From Rhinopithecus roxellana (Eukaryota > Chordata > Mammalia > Primates > Cercopithecidae), in NCBI RefSeq assembly GCF_007565055.1, contig NC_044554.1, positions 138,383,463 through 138,447,462 of the forward strand: a stretch of DNA of 64,000 bases. Reading direction: 5' to 3'. The notes under the pieces are model-generated. The model saw only the letters and a program-made list of their open reading frames with translations, did no database searches and was not told the DNA's origin. The position numbers and the translations under genes were made by a program. Positions 23,494 to 33,870 of this stretch are shown one piece after another. Position 1 is the first letter of the stretch. The number at the start of each line of letters is the position of its first letter.

Positions 23494-23575
23494 AAAACTA
23501 AACAGACAACTGACTTACCACATAAATGGACTATGGTAGAAACTGCTGTCACTTAGTATTGAATGATTTGTTTTA

Positions 23576-24008
23576 TGCAACCACCAGAGCAGGCGCCAGA
23601 GAAAAGGCAAATAGGCAAGGTAAAAAGAAATTTTATTAGCTAGCCAATGTGAAGGAAGAAAGGGCGAAGTTCACCCGTCTCCGGGGGTTCTCGGGCGAGG
23701 TTCCTGGGTCCGCGTCTGAGGAGGGGCAGAGGAAGTTCGCGCCGCGCGCCTGCCGGGAGTGGCTTTTGTGTCTTAGGCCTGGGAGTGGGAGGGCGATAGG
23801 CGGGATGCGGGTGGGTCGAGGGCCCTGGGGTGGGTGCGGCCAGGTAGGTTTCGGTTTTCCTCGGTCGGACGTCATGCTGCGCCTGCCCAGTTGACCTGTG
23901 CCTTTCCCAGCGTGGGAAAGTTGGTGATGAAGAACCCAGAAGTGCGCCATCTTAGTCAACTTTGTTCTTTGTTTCCCTCTCTCTCCGTCCAGACATTGAA
24001 TATCTCCA
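23576..24008 (-). mobile_element. GC/CpG-rich block, possibly an LTR in minus orientation
   Basis: A GC- and CpG-rich core at about 23660-23890 stands out in AT-rich DNA. On the minus strand it reads as an LTR-like order: TG start near 24008, an AAGATGGCGC-like motif, a GC-rich body, an AATAAA signal at about 23634, then an end in GGTTGCA. No exact target-site duplication was found (TTTA against TTTT). A CpG-rich promoter or an unannotated first exon are alternatives. The long minus-strand frame here (23636-23959) resembles no known protein. Confidence 0.4.
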
Positions 24009-24439
24009 TTTTCTTTTAATCATAGAATTCACCATTTTTTAGCAGATAATGTGGCTGTCCAGGCAGACTTGATATTTCTCAGCCTTACTTCAACTTGATT
24101 ATGACCATGTGACCCAATTCTGACATTTCCCTAAAGGAACATTTACCTAAAAAGGCATTTTCTTGCTATGGCAGTGTAACCTGTACTGATAAATATAGCA
24201 CTAGTCCTGCATGCAACAAAAATGACAGAAGTAGACATTTAACATTTCTAGGAATGTAACTGAGTGAAAAATAATTTTAAAAAATATTTATAAATATCCT
24301 CTGAGTCAATTTTCTTGAAGGATAATGAGAATAAAATGATGTAATAAGTAGTACTTTTTCACAAAATTAGTAAAGGGCAAGGTGAGTGGCTCAGGGTACA
24401 TTGTATTTGACGATGTTTCTCTAGTTTAGCCAGTGGTTT
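24009..24439. other. Intergenic sequence, possibly an old repeat
   Basis: Vaguely LTR-like around 24040-24130, but I cannot assign it. Confidence 0.3.
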
Positions 24440-24512
24440 TTCTCATCTCCAATTTATAGCACAGGCCTAGGCATATAGTAGGGACTTAGTTAATATTTAT
24501 TGAATGGCAATA
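24440..24512 (+). repeat. L2 3'-end fragment, + orientation
   Basis: Contains CCTAGGCATATAGTAGGGAC followed by TTAATATTTATTGAATG, the characteristic L2 3' terminus. Confidence 0.75.
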
Positions 24513-24728
24513 TCAAAAATGAGATCAGCAGCAAGATGATAAGGCAGAATAAATGTTGCTAAGAGCCTAAAATGATTATTCAGTTCTGTTGCAGAGTTTT
24601 AACCTGCCCAAACGATGGAAAGAGAAGAACATAAGCATAATTTCTGAATGCATCACAGCAAAGATGCATGTACTCATAAAGCATAAAATTAAAAATATGA
24701 TACATTCACTACATGGAAATATGATATA

Positions 24729-25041
24729 CAGTTGTTCTTCAGTATCCACGGGATATTGGCTCAAGGACCCCTGTGGATACCAACATCCTTGAATGCTCAA
24801 GTCCCTTATATAAAATGGCGTAGTATTTGCATACAACCTATCCCATTCTTCTGTATACTCTAAATCATCTCTGCGTTACTTATAATACCTAATACAGTGT
24901 AAATGCTGTGTAAACAGTTGTTATAGTATTTTGGTTTTTTATTTGCATTATTTTTGTATTGTTGTATCATTATTTTATTGTTTTTTCCCCAAATAGTTTT
25001 GATCCGCAGATGTAGAACCCACAGATAGGAAGAATCAACTG
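24729..25041 (+). mobile_element. MER2-like (TcMar-Tigger) non-autonomous DNA transposon
   Basis: A 313-base element with imperfect terminal inverted repeats (CAGTTGTTCTTCAGTATCC at the left, its near complement at the right). It is flanked by TA at 24727-24728 and 25042-25043, as expected for the mariner/Tigger group. The inner blocks (CTCAAGTCCCTTATATAAAA) match MER2 as I know it. No transposase is encoded. Confidence 0.88.
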
Positions 25042-25084
25042 TATCTTGTACTCAAAACAGATGAGTAACTTAGAAATTAATGTG

Positions 25085-25460
25085 TAATACATACAGCTAA
25101 CATTATAGCTATGTAAGGAATTCCTTTCATTGAAAAGAAACTCTTATAAATCAATGAGTCAACAACTCAATGGAAAAATGGCCAAAAGACATGAATAGAA
25201 GTTCACAGAAAAGAATGAAAATGACTGATAAATAATGAAAAGATGTTCTAAGACACTCTTAAATAAATCCATAATAAAAGAGTCATACTTTTATCTATCT
25301 ACCAGATTAGCAAATGTTAAAATATTAAAATGTTAGTGGTCATCAACGTGTAGGGTTACAGGTTCACCCATACGCTATTAATAGATGTATAAACTGGTCA
25401 AAACTTTTTGATCTATAGCACAGTATTATTTTTGTAAACATACACATAAAATATTATATA
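25085..25460 (+). mobile_element. Ancient L1/HAL1-like ORF2 3' fragment, + orientation
   Basis: The block ACTCAATGGAAAAATGGCCA and the downstream order of segments follow the 3' part of L1 ORF2. It is heavily diverged. Confidence 0.6.
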
Positions 25461-26276
25461 TTTGCCAAACATATGTACTAATCTAAAACCAAACACATTA
25501 GACTGGGTACATGTGGAGAAAGAGATACAGGTGTTCCCTAGCAAGTTAATATGCTGGTGTCTCTTCAAACTGATACATTGGCATATTTATCTAATATTTA
25601 ATCAGAAGAAAGAAAGCAGAAAAACCCAGGGAGTCTACTGTCAGGAGAGGTCAGCCTCATCTTTTCTCTCTGATTCAAGAAATTCATACTCAACTCAGTC
25701 AAACAGAAGTCCTGCATTTACCTCTTGGTGCTGGAGAGCCTTGGTGAGCCATTTAGATCCTCTGTGTTTTCTCAAGCACAGTCTTCAGTGTTCTCATCTC
25801 ATCTTAGGTAGCTTATCAAATAATGTTTCCCACTACTTATTTCTAGCAGTTCTGGTAAAGAGAATGGCCTTCACATTGTATTTTGAATAATGTTTTGGCC
25901 TCCAGTAATGTTTAGGAACACACTATAAACATAAAACATCTGTCCACTTAACTCCTTATTCAGTCATGAAGCAATTCTTGTCCCAGTCATTCTCCAAAGC
26001 TACATACTGTGAATTTATACTATTGGATAGTGACACAAGCCCTTCTGCTGAAAAAATAAGTAGATAATTACTTTGGACTGAAAGGAAAACACTGAACACT
26101 TATTTTAAACTTAATTCATTTGAACTGGCCTTGAATTTAAAAGCCTACATATGCCCCGCATATATAGAATGATCATTCATTCCGCTGTGTCCTTGCTCTT
26201 GGATAAAACAGACAACTCAGAGAAAAAAACTGGCTTATAAATGCACTTCACAAAAACTTATAGAATAGTAGCCATT
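25461..26276. other. Unique intergenic sequence
   Basis: Contains a 142-codon open frame (25462-25890) with no domain, family resemblance or coding features I can see. Treated as non-coding. Confidence 0.4.
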
Positions 26277-26289
26277 AAACCTGTAAAAA

Positions 26290-26592
26290 GGCCGGGCGCA
26301 GTGGCTGACGCCTGTAATCCCAGCACTTTGAGAGGCCGAGGCGGGTGGATCACGAGGTCAGGAGTCCGAGAGCAGGCTGACCAAATAGTGAAACTCCGTC
26401 TCCACTAAAAATACAAAAAAATTAGCGGGGCATGGTGGTGAGCGCCTTTAATCCTAGCTACTCGGGAGGCTGAGGCAGGAGAATCGCTTGAACCCGGGAG
26501 GTGGAGGTTGGAGCGAACCGAGATCGTGCCACTGCCCTCCAGCCTGGGTGAGGGTGCGAGACTCCATCTCAGGGGAAAAAGAAAAAGGAAAA
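26290..26592 (+). repeat. AluY/S-type Alu, + orientation
   Basis: A full Alu flanked by a 14-base target-site duplication, AAACCTGTAAAAAG, at 26277-26290 and 26593-26606 (the last base may belong to the Alu head). Confidence 0.94.
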
Positions 26593-26606
26593 AAACCTGT
26601 AAAAAG

Positions 26607-26868
26607 TGGCTCAACTTTAATATTCATTAGGAATTGACTAAAATCAAATATTTTACTTGGTAATGCCAAGTAAAAATACAGGAGAGGATGTAGTGAAATT
26701 GGAGCTTACATCTACTACTGGGGAAGTATAAATTGATACAATGGCTTTGAACAGTTTTTGTACTTTCTACTAAAATGAACATACACATATCCTATAATCC
26801 AGAAATCCCACTCCATGGTAGATAACCAACAAAAAGGCATACATGTGTGTACTAAAGGATATGATTTT
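26607..26868 (+). mobile_element. Ancient L1 ORF2 3' fragment, + orientation
   Basis: Contains GAGAGGATGTAGTGAAATTGG and AATGAACATACACATATCC, recognisable from the end of L1 ORF2. It lies between two Alus. Confidence 0.75.
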
Positions 26869-26869
26869 T

Positions 26870-27168
26870 ATTTTTTATTTTTTATTTTTTGAGACAGGGT
26901 CTCACACTGTTGCCCAGGCTAGAGTACAGTAGCAGGATCTCTGCTCACTGCAACCTCTCCTCCTGGGCTCAAGCAATCCTTCCACCTCAGTCTCCCGAGG
27001 AGCTGGGACTATAGGTGCGTGCCACCACGCCCAGCTAATTTTTTGTGTAGAGATGGTGTTTTGCCATGTTGTCCAGGCTGGTCTTGAACTCCTGGACTCA
27101 AGAAATCCACCTGCCTTGGTCTGCCAAAGTGCTGGGATTTACAGGCATGAGCCACCGCACCTGGACAC
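26870..27168 (-). repeat. Alu, minus orientation
   Basis: A (TTTTA)n-like tail then a complete complementary Alu, ending near the GCACCTGGAC at 27168. Confidence 0.92.
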
Positions 27169-28549
27169 GAATTTTTAATGTGTACATATATATATATGTT
27201 TTTTGCATTGGCAAAAAAACAAAGACACTGTTTAGCAATTTCCTTGTATAATGCAATCATGGAAGACAAATCAGAGGTATTATTGTCCCTTGGGTCTTTG
27301 CAGCCTGTGTTGTTTTTTTCTTTTTCATACTGATATGAAAGCAGCCAAGTATTATTTGACAACATCAGTCCCTTATTGAGATGTTATTTCTAGTTTATAA
27401 TTGACTATGGCATTTGCATGTAATTCATCATGTCTCCTTTTATTCAGATGATAATTTCTAATACACTTTTCTCCTAATATAGGAAAAAGAATTCAGTAGT
27501 CTTATTTTCTGTTGCCTGTAAAAAAATTGATGCTTTAATTTAGTTAACATGACAAACTCCATATTATTTAGAGAGATTTTTAATGTTATTACAATAAAAA
27601 TGACACCTTTACTAAAAATGTCTCATCATAAATTGTTTTCCATTATTTCTGTGCTGATTGCAAACAATACTGAATTAAAATATCCCTGTAAGTCCACTAT
27701 GACTCAATCTAAGCTTTTAATAATTCATGAAGTAAAACTAATGTTGATGTTATCCAAATCATTCTGGCTAATGCCAACTTCTAGGTAAACAGTAAACAAG
27801 AATGCACAAATTTGAGTTTTCCTAATTATCTGACATTGTCATTAGCTTGTGATCCTTACATGGAATATATTTTGTCAGATCTCACCTCCCAGGAAACTGA
27901 TGAGCTTTCACTGGAATAGTAGTGAGAATGATAGAGCAAGACCCTTAACTCCTTAGAAAGGTCAAAGGAAGAGGTGAATGTGGGCAGGGTTTCACTGGAG
28001 TATTGACATACCAAACATGCTATGTAGGTGAAAATCTCTCCTGATGCATTCCCTTTCCAATGAAACTCAGCCTGGATTCTTCAATAACACAATACCTTCA
28101 GACAAACAATGTTGTTCCGCATTTTAGAGTTTTGGCATCCATAATGGAGTTTATGGCAGAGTTCAGAGGATACAATGAAACAAGAAAGGGAGGCAACTGA
28201 ACTTGTTTGATTATCTCCATTATTTTGAAGGGGCCAGGTGCTTGGGGAACGTGGTTGCACTGAAAGGTGATGCCAAGACTCTCTTGTATAATCTTCCTCT
28301 CTAGCTTGGGGCTGCACCCTCTGCTGTGGGAAGGAGTCCTCAAGGTATTGATATCCATCCCATCATTTATTTTAGTACAGATAGCATTAGAGTTATCAGT
28401 AAAGTTGGGGAACTCATGGAATATTACAAGTAGAAATTGTAATTGCTGTAGAATGTATAGTGTTATGAATGGCTGTTGTATTTTTCAGCATACAAATTCA
28501 GATGGGTGAAAGTAGGCAGTGACATCACTATTTATGGTTTTTGTTTGTT
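27169..28549. other. Unique intergenic sequence
   Basis: A short TA run lies at 27186-27198. The opposing small frames near 28081-28509 have no recognised relatives. Confidence 0.4.
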
Positions 28550-28833
28550 TTTTCTTTTGAGACGGAGACTAGCACAGTGTCTCCCAGGTTGGAGTGCAGT
28601 GGCATGATCTCCGCTCACTGCAACCTATGCCTTCCAGTTCAAGTGATTCTCCTGCCTCAGCCTCCTGAGTAGCTGGGATTACAGGCGCCCGCCACCACGC
28701 CTCACTGATTTTTTTGTATTTTAAGTAGAGATGGGGTTTTGCCATGTTGGCCAGACTGGTCTTGAACTCCTGACCTCATGATCCGCCCTCCTCTGCCTTC
28801 CAAAGTGCTAGGATTACAGGCATGAGCCTGGCC
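28550..28833 (-). repeat. Alu, minus orientation
   Basis: A complementary Alu with a short T-rich start and a small deletion near its head (CATGAGCCTGGCC). Confidence 0.9.
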
Positions 28834-29498
28834 CTATTTATATTTTTTAAAAGTACCATTGACCACGCATTTGTCCATGGACTTAACCTATGTCTCTATG
28901 AGCTGGTAAACAATAGACAGGTAAATACAGACTTGGCTGTATTTGAACAGCACCTTCAAAAACCAGAAGCCAGAAACCAGATAGCTAGATTTGTCCATCA
29001 AAGCAGGAGATTCCCTTAACTGGTGATGCCTGAAGTTAGGATAAAGAGTCTTCCAAACATCAGGTGCCATTTTGGCCTGGATATCTAAAGCCACCATGAT
29101 GGCTTTATATTAATGAAGGAAATAAGTCACAGGATAAGTATATCCATGGTCATCTAGAGGAAGAAAATGGCTTACATAACTCATACAATATATTTAACCT
29201 AGAGACAAATATCACAGGTAAACATAGTACAAATCACTGTCCCTAGTTTGAGTCATACTTAGTGTCTTGAAATAGCCACAGTGGCTGGCTAAAATGGCAC
29301 AGTGGCAAATCCTGACCATGGACTGCCCTATGCAAAATATCTAGTTCCCCACTTTACACAGAGTACACCACATGCGGCCTTGGAGTTTTCAGATATGTAT
29401 AGATTGTTGCATATGGGTATTTGATTCTCATGCTGGCCTCACTCACTGATATCAAATGAAAATTAACACAATTAAAATGTCAGAGCAGAGATATTGTC
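28834..29498. other. Unique intergenic sequence
   Basis: No recognised repeat, exon or RNA gene up to the LTR12 target site. Confidence 0.4.
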
Positions 29499-29502
29499 AT
29501 GT

Positions 29503-30141
29503 TGAGAGGTGAAGCCAGCTGGGCTTCTAGGTCAGGTAGGGACTTGGGAACTTTTCTGTCTAGCTAAAGGATTGTAAACGCATCAATCATTGCTCTGTGT
29601 CTAGCTAAAGGTTTGTAAACGCACCAATCAGCACTCTGTTAAAACAGACCAATCAGCACTCTGTAAAATGGACCAATCAGCAGGATGTGGGTGGGGCCAA
29701 ATAAGGGCATAAAAGCTGGCCACCTGAGCCAGCAGCAGAAACCCGCTTGGGTCTCTTTTCATGTTGTGAAAGCTTCCTTCTTTTGTAATAAATCTTGCTG
29801 CTGCTCACTCGTTGGGTCCGCACTAACTTTATGAGCTGTAACACTCACCACAAAGGTCTGCAGCTTCGCTCCTGAAGCCAGTGAGACCATGAACCCACTG
29901 AGAGGAACAAACAACTCCGGACGTGCCACCTTTAGAGGTGCAACCCTCGCTGCGAAGGTCTGCGGCTTCACTCCTGAAGTCAGCAAGACCACGAACCCAC
30001 TGGAAGGAAAAAACTCCAGACATATCTGAAAGAACAAACTCCAGACACACCATCTTTAGGAACTCACCATGAGGGACCACAGCTTCACTCTTGAAGTCAG
30101 TGAGAACAAGAACCCACTGGAAGGAACCAATTCCAGACACA
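29503..30141 (+). mobile_element. Solo LTR12 (ERV9/HERV-9 LTR), + orientation
   Basis: A 639-base LTR starting TGAGAGGTGAAGCC and ending ACACA. It is flanked by an exact 4-base target-site duplication ATGT at 29499-29502 and 30142-30145, as expected for a class I endogenous retrovirus. U3 carries repeated GACCAATCAGCA-type (CCAAT) units. A TATA-like ATAAAAG is at 29709-29715 and AATAAA at 29787-29792. The 3' part contains three imperfect ~100-base tandem units. No internal viral genes are present, so it is the product of LTR-LTR recombination. Confidence 0.95.
29600..29715 (+). promoter_or_regulatory. LTR12 promoter elements: CCAAT repeats and TATA box
   Basis: CCAAT motifs occur in the blocks at about 29622-29630, 29648-29655 and 29671-29679. 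The TATA-like ATAAAAG at 29709-29715 follows a GTGGGTGGGGCC segment. LTR12 promoters of this arrangement can start transcripts in several tissues. Whether this copy is active cannot be seen from the sequence. Confidence 0.6.
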
Positions 30142-30145
30142 ATGT

Positions 30146-30359
30146 TTGGGTCTCATCTATTACTCTCTGGTAAATTGGCTGCTGGGGTTGGAACCCAGAG
30201 CAAGCCTTCCCCCAGATCTTCTATTCCTCACTGAAGCTGCTCATTTTTCCTATCTTTTTCTTCATTCATATCCCTCCCTCATTATACTAGACTTTGTTGA
30301 GGACCCTCAGGAGGTCCTGAGAACATGTGCCCAAGGTGATACCAGCATAGCTTGACTGT
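30146..30359. other. Intergenic sequence after the solo LTR
   Basis: No recognised element. The 69-codon frame starting here is a chance continuation. Confidence 0.35.
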
Positions 30360-30860
30360 GTACATTTTTAGAGAGACATGAGACATCAATCAAATACATT
30401 TAAGGAATACGTTGATTTGGTCCAGAAAGGCAGAACAACTCAAAGTGGGGTGGCTTCCAGGCTATAGGTGAATTTAAACATTTTCTAGTTGACAGTTGGT
30501 TGAGTTTGTCTAAAGACCTGGGATGGATAGAAAGGGAATGTTCAGGTTAAGATAAAGATGGTGGAGACCAAAGTTCTTCTGAAGTGGCTGCCCTTAGAGA
30601 CAATATATGACAATTGTTTCCTATTCAGATCTTAGTTAATCTCTTTAGGATTGGGAGGGTCTGGAAGAAAAAGATCTAGCTATGTTAATAGAGATTCCTT
30701 ACAGATGCAAATTTTCCCCCACAAAGAACAGCTTTGCAGGGCCATTTCAAAATATGGCAAAGAAACATGTTTTGGGGTAAAATATTTTGATTTTCTTCTT
30801 TGTCTCGTAATGTTACACCAGAGTCAGGTTGGAAAGTAAATCATGGTATATAGGGTAAAA
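30360..30860 (+). repeat. Old LTR-like dispersed repeat, copy B
   Basis: Shares ordered blocks with 10085-10625 and 50520-51070, especially CCCCCACAAAGAACAGCTTT followed by CATTTCAAAATATGGCAAAG and AAAATATTTTGATTT. The family is not named with certainty. Confidence 0.48.
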
Positions 30861-31125
30861 TAAAACCCATCTGAGGGCATGACGCCCCAGAACCCTTAGA
30901 TAGGAATTTGGGCAAGATTTTTAAAAAAATTAAAAATCAAGAGTTTAATCCTTAGCTTCCAGTTCAATTCCACCCTTCATCATGATCAAGGACAAAACAA
31001 CAATCAGAAGTTCACTCAGCTGGCAAAGGCTACTTGCCTCCTTAGAAGGTAGGGGGAGGAGGAGGACTGCAAATCTTGTAATTTAATAATATTTACTTTA
31101 TTGCTGTCATAATGATTATACATGC

Positions 31126-31549
31126 TGTATTAGTTTCCCAGGAATGTCCTAACAAACTTGGTAGTCTAAAACAACAGAAATTTATTCTGTCACAGTTCTG
31201 GAGGCCAGAAGTTCAAAATCACCGTGTCTTCAGGATCACGTTTCCTACAAAGGCTCTAGGGGAAAGTTCTTCCTTGTTTCTTTCAGATTCTGGTGGTTCC
31301 AGGCATTCCTTGGTTTGCGGCATCTTAACTCCAATCTCTGACTCCTTTATGTCTTTTTTCACTGTGTCTTCTCTTATAAAGATACTTGTGATTGGATTTA
31401 GGCCCCACCCGGTTAATCCAGAATGATCTTAGCTCAAAACTGTTAATGTAATCACAATGAAAAAATCTTTTTTCTAAATGAGGACATACTTGGCTTTGAT
31501 AATTAGGACACGGACAAATCTTTTTAGAAGGCACAATTCAACCCATACT
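31126..31549 (-). mobile_element. Old MaLR/ERVL-type solo LTR, minus orientation
   Basis: It starts TGTATTAGTTTCC and ends near ACCCATACT. The flanks CATGC at 31121-31125 and 31550-31554 form a 5-base target-site duplication. The inside has the ACAACAGAAATTTATTCTGT block usual in this LTR group. Confidence 0.75.
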
Positions 31550-31564
31550 CATGCTATTGTAAAA

Positions 31565-31596
31565 AAACAAACAAACAAACAAACAAACAAACAAAA
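31565..31596. repeat. (CAAA)n microsatellite
   Basis: About seven CAAA units after a short A-run. Confidence 0.92.
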
Positions 31597-31649
31597 CCAT
31601 AAAATAGAATACACACATATACACAAACCCCAAAAATACAACACTGCAG

Positions 31650-31952
31650 AGATCTAGGGGTTTCTCACTTTGTGAGAAATCATTGAGCTATACACCCTTG
31701 ACTTTAACCCTTTAGAGTGCCCTTATAAAAGGAGTCTGAAAGAGACCTGTCACTTCTTCCACCATCTGAAGTTACAGGGAGAAGACAGGGGTCTATAAAC
31801 CAGGAAGTGGGCCCTCAGCAGATACTGAATTTGCCAGCACCTAGACTTGGATGTCCTAGCCTCCAGAACTGTGAGAAATCAATTTCTGTTGTTTATAAAT
31901 CAACCAGTTTATAATATTCTGTTGTAGCAGTCAAAATGAACTCAGATAGGTA
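31650..31952 (+). mobile_element. MLT1-type MaLR LTR fragment, + orientation
   Basis: The order GCCAGCACCTAGACTTGGAT, CCTCCAGAACTGTGAGAAAT and TCTGTTGTTTATAAATCAAC is the diagnostic 3' half of MLT1 LTRs. Confidence 0.8.
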
Positions 31953-32052
31953 AACAATTGGGAAAATAAAACCTCCAAAGGAGCCTGAGAGGAAGAGGAC
32001 AAGGGAGAAGGGGAGAAAGAAAAGACTGGAGAAAGAAATCCAGGAAAAAGAG

Positions 32053-32341
32053 CTAGGCACGGTGGCGCACGCCTGTAATCCCAGCACTTTGGGAGGCGGA
32101 GGTGGGTGGATCATCTGAGATCAGGAGTTTGAGGCCAGCCTGACCAACACGGAGAAACGCCATCTCTACTAAAAATACAAAATTAGCCAGGCGTGATGGC
32201 GCATGCCTGTAATCCCAGTTACTCAGGTGGCTGAGGCAGGAGAATCGTTTGAACCTGAAAGGCGGAGGTTGTGGTGAGCCGAGATTGCACTATTGCACTC
32301 CAGCCTGGGCAACAAGAGTAAAACTCCCTTTCCAAAAAAAA
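32053..32341 (+). repeat. Alu, + orientation, with long target-site duplication
   Basis: A full Alu flanked by the same 22-base sequence at 32031-32052 and 32342-32363 (beginning GAAAGAAATCC), a perfect target-site duplication. Confidence 0.96.
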
Positions 32342-32363
32342 GAAAGAAATCCAGGAAAAAGAG

Positions 32364-33400
32364 AAGAAGGTGTCAGTATTGTCAAAGCTGCTGGGTAATC
32401 AAGAAAGATAAAAATCCCAGAAATATTCATGGATTAAGCAAAGTAACAGAAAAAGCTAGTACAGGAAACACTCTTTCTTTAAAATGTTTGGCAGTAATGG
32501 CAATGGAAACCCCAGTAAGTACAGCAGGATCTGGAGTTGCAGAAAGATTTTTTTTTTTAAGAATGTAAAAGCCTTGAAAATATTTACATGCTGCAGGGAA
32601 ATAACTAGTACAAATGTAAAGTTTCAGAACGCAGCTGAAAGTTTTAAATAGGAGGGCAGGGGTAGATAGATCTAGGCACTGGAGCAAGATAAGCCTCAGG
32701 CAGATGGCTTTTCTCCAGTGTCACTGGAGAAAAGAAGGGTGCTACAAAGTTTGGGGAGATATGATTATCTGCTGAGTGAGAAAGGACATGCTGTATTTGA
32801 ACATGTGAGGCAAATAAGAAAGGTTTAAGTAATAACCACTATGGAGAGAAGGATATTTCAAAAGAAAGAAAAAAGTGGAGGCAAGGTGGGTTGGCAGGTG
32901 ATGTTGAGAGCCCAGATGTGTTTTATAACCATACCTTTGTAAAAGTTGCAATTACTATGGGTGGATAATTAAGTTATTTCCAGCAGCATTGCAGGCCCAT
33001 GAGGAAGGCAGAGACACATTGTCTCTTTGGTCAGATTTTCAATTGTCCTTATTTTCTCTTTTTCAAATTTTCTACCACAAAATTTATCATAAAATCTCAT
33101 ACTCCAGGAATTGAAATTCTATGTTGCTGAAATTTACACATAAGAAAATAGACAGAAGAATTTTGAGTAAGGGAATAACATGGTTGGGAAAAAATCGTTA
33201 ATTCAAACCCCCTTCTCACATCCTCTCCATCTATCTTAGAAGTTATGTTCTCAGTGCAAGGAAAGATTTTGTTCACAAATAAGCTAAGTCACCTAAAAAG
33301 CAATGTGGGATTTTACATATTTCATTGAATATTTTAGACTGTTAGGTCATCCAACTCTTTGGCCAACATTTTCTCTACTTTTGGACAGCCCATCTCCTAC
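32364..33400. other. Unique intergenic sequence
   Basis: Purine-rich in places. No recognised element. Confidence 0.4.
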
Positions 33401-33689
33401 AAAGAACCTAGAAGCCAGTGTTCCCATCTGTTTTTGCAGTTAGTGGTGAGTGTTGGGTGGGGGGCACAAGCATGAGGCCTAAATACCACCTGTCAAATGC
33501 AAGCATATCAGGCTTAAATTTGGAGCCAGGGACACTGGCGCAATGGGATCTACTTTGGTGAGGACAGTGGTGGATGTGCCCAGTTTATGGAGGTGCCCAT
33601 GGCTGAGGCTGTGGCAGTCTTGTCCAGGGCTCATCCTCAGAAGTACCAGTCTATGGTGGCATTGCCCAACAATGGCTGCAGGTCTGTCT

Positions 33690-33870
33690 TTGCTGGCAGT
33701 TAATCAATGGTTAAGTTAGAACATTGTTCTTGACTGTGCAGGCTCTGAGCCTGGCTCTCTGGCCCCCGAGCAGATTCAGAGTGCTCCCTAACATCTTTTT
33801 AAGATTCCTTTCTGCTTAATTAACCAGAATTGATTTCATTTGTTGGCAGCTAGGATCCCTGACATATACA
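33690..33870 (+). repeat. Possible ERVL-type LTR fragment
   Basis: The segment TTAACCAGAATTGATTTCAT followed by TTGGCAGCTAGGATCCCTGAC resembles the 3' end of some ERVL-group LTRs. This is weak. Confidence 0.28.

Larger units (their letters stand above)
22106..23560 (+). mobile_element. Probable MaLR internal sequence, degenerate
   Basis: It begins with ACTAGTATCAGAAGTGGGAT, like the start of MST/MLT1 internal sequence, and later has the GCAAGATTTCAGTAAAGC block and a TTCC-rich stretch expected near its 3' end. No open reading frame of note remains. It is an ancient non-functional relic. Confidence 0.42.

Noticed and set aside
23636..23959. 107-codon minus-strand frame in the isolated GC-rich block
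   Set aside because: Same GC effect. The composition is Pro/Arg/Ser-rich, there is no family resemblance and it overlaps a probable LTR.
25462..25890. 142-codon + strand frame in intergenic DNA
   Set aside because: No recognisable domain, no splice or promoter context, and a length that can arise by chance in 64 kb.
29503..30141. Endogenous retrovirus with coding genes
   Set aside because: Only a single LTR with its target-site duplication is present. No internal region or viral reading frame adjoins it.
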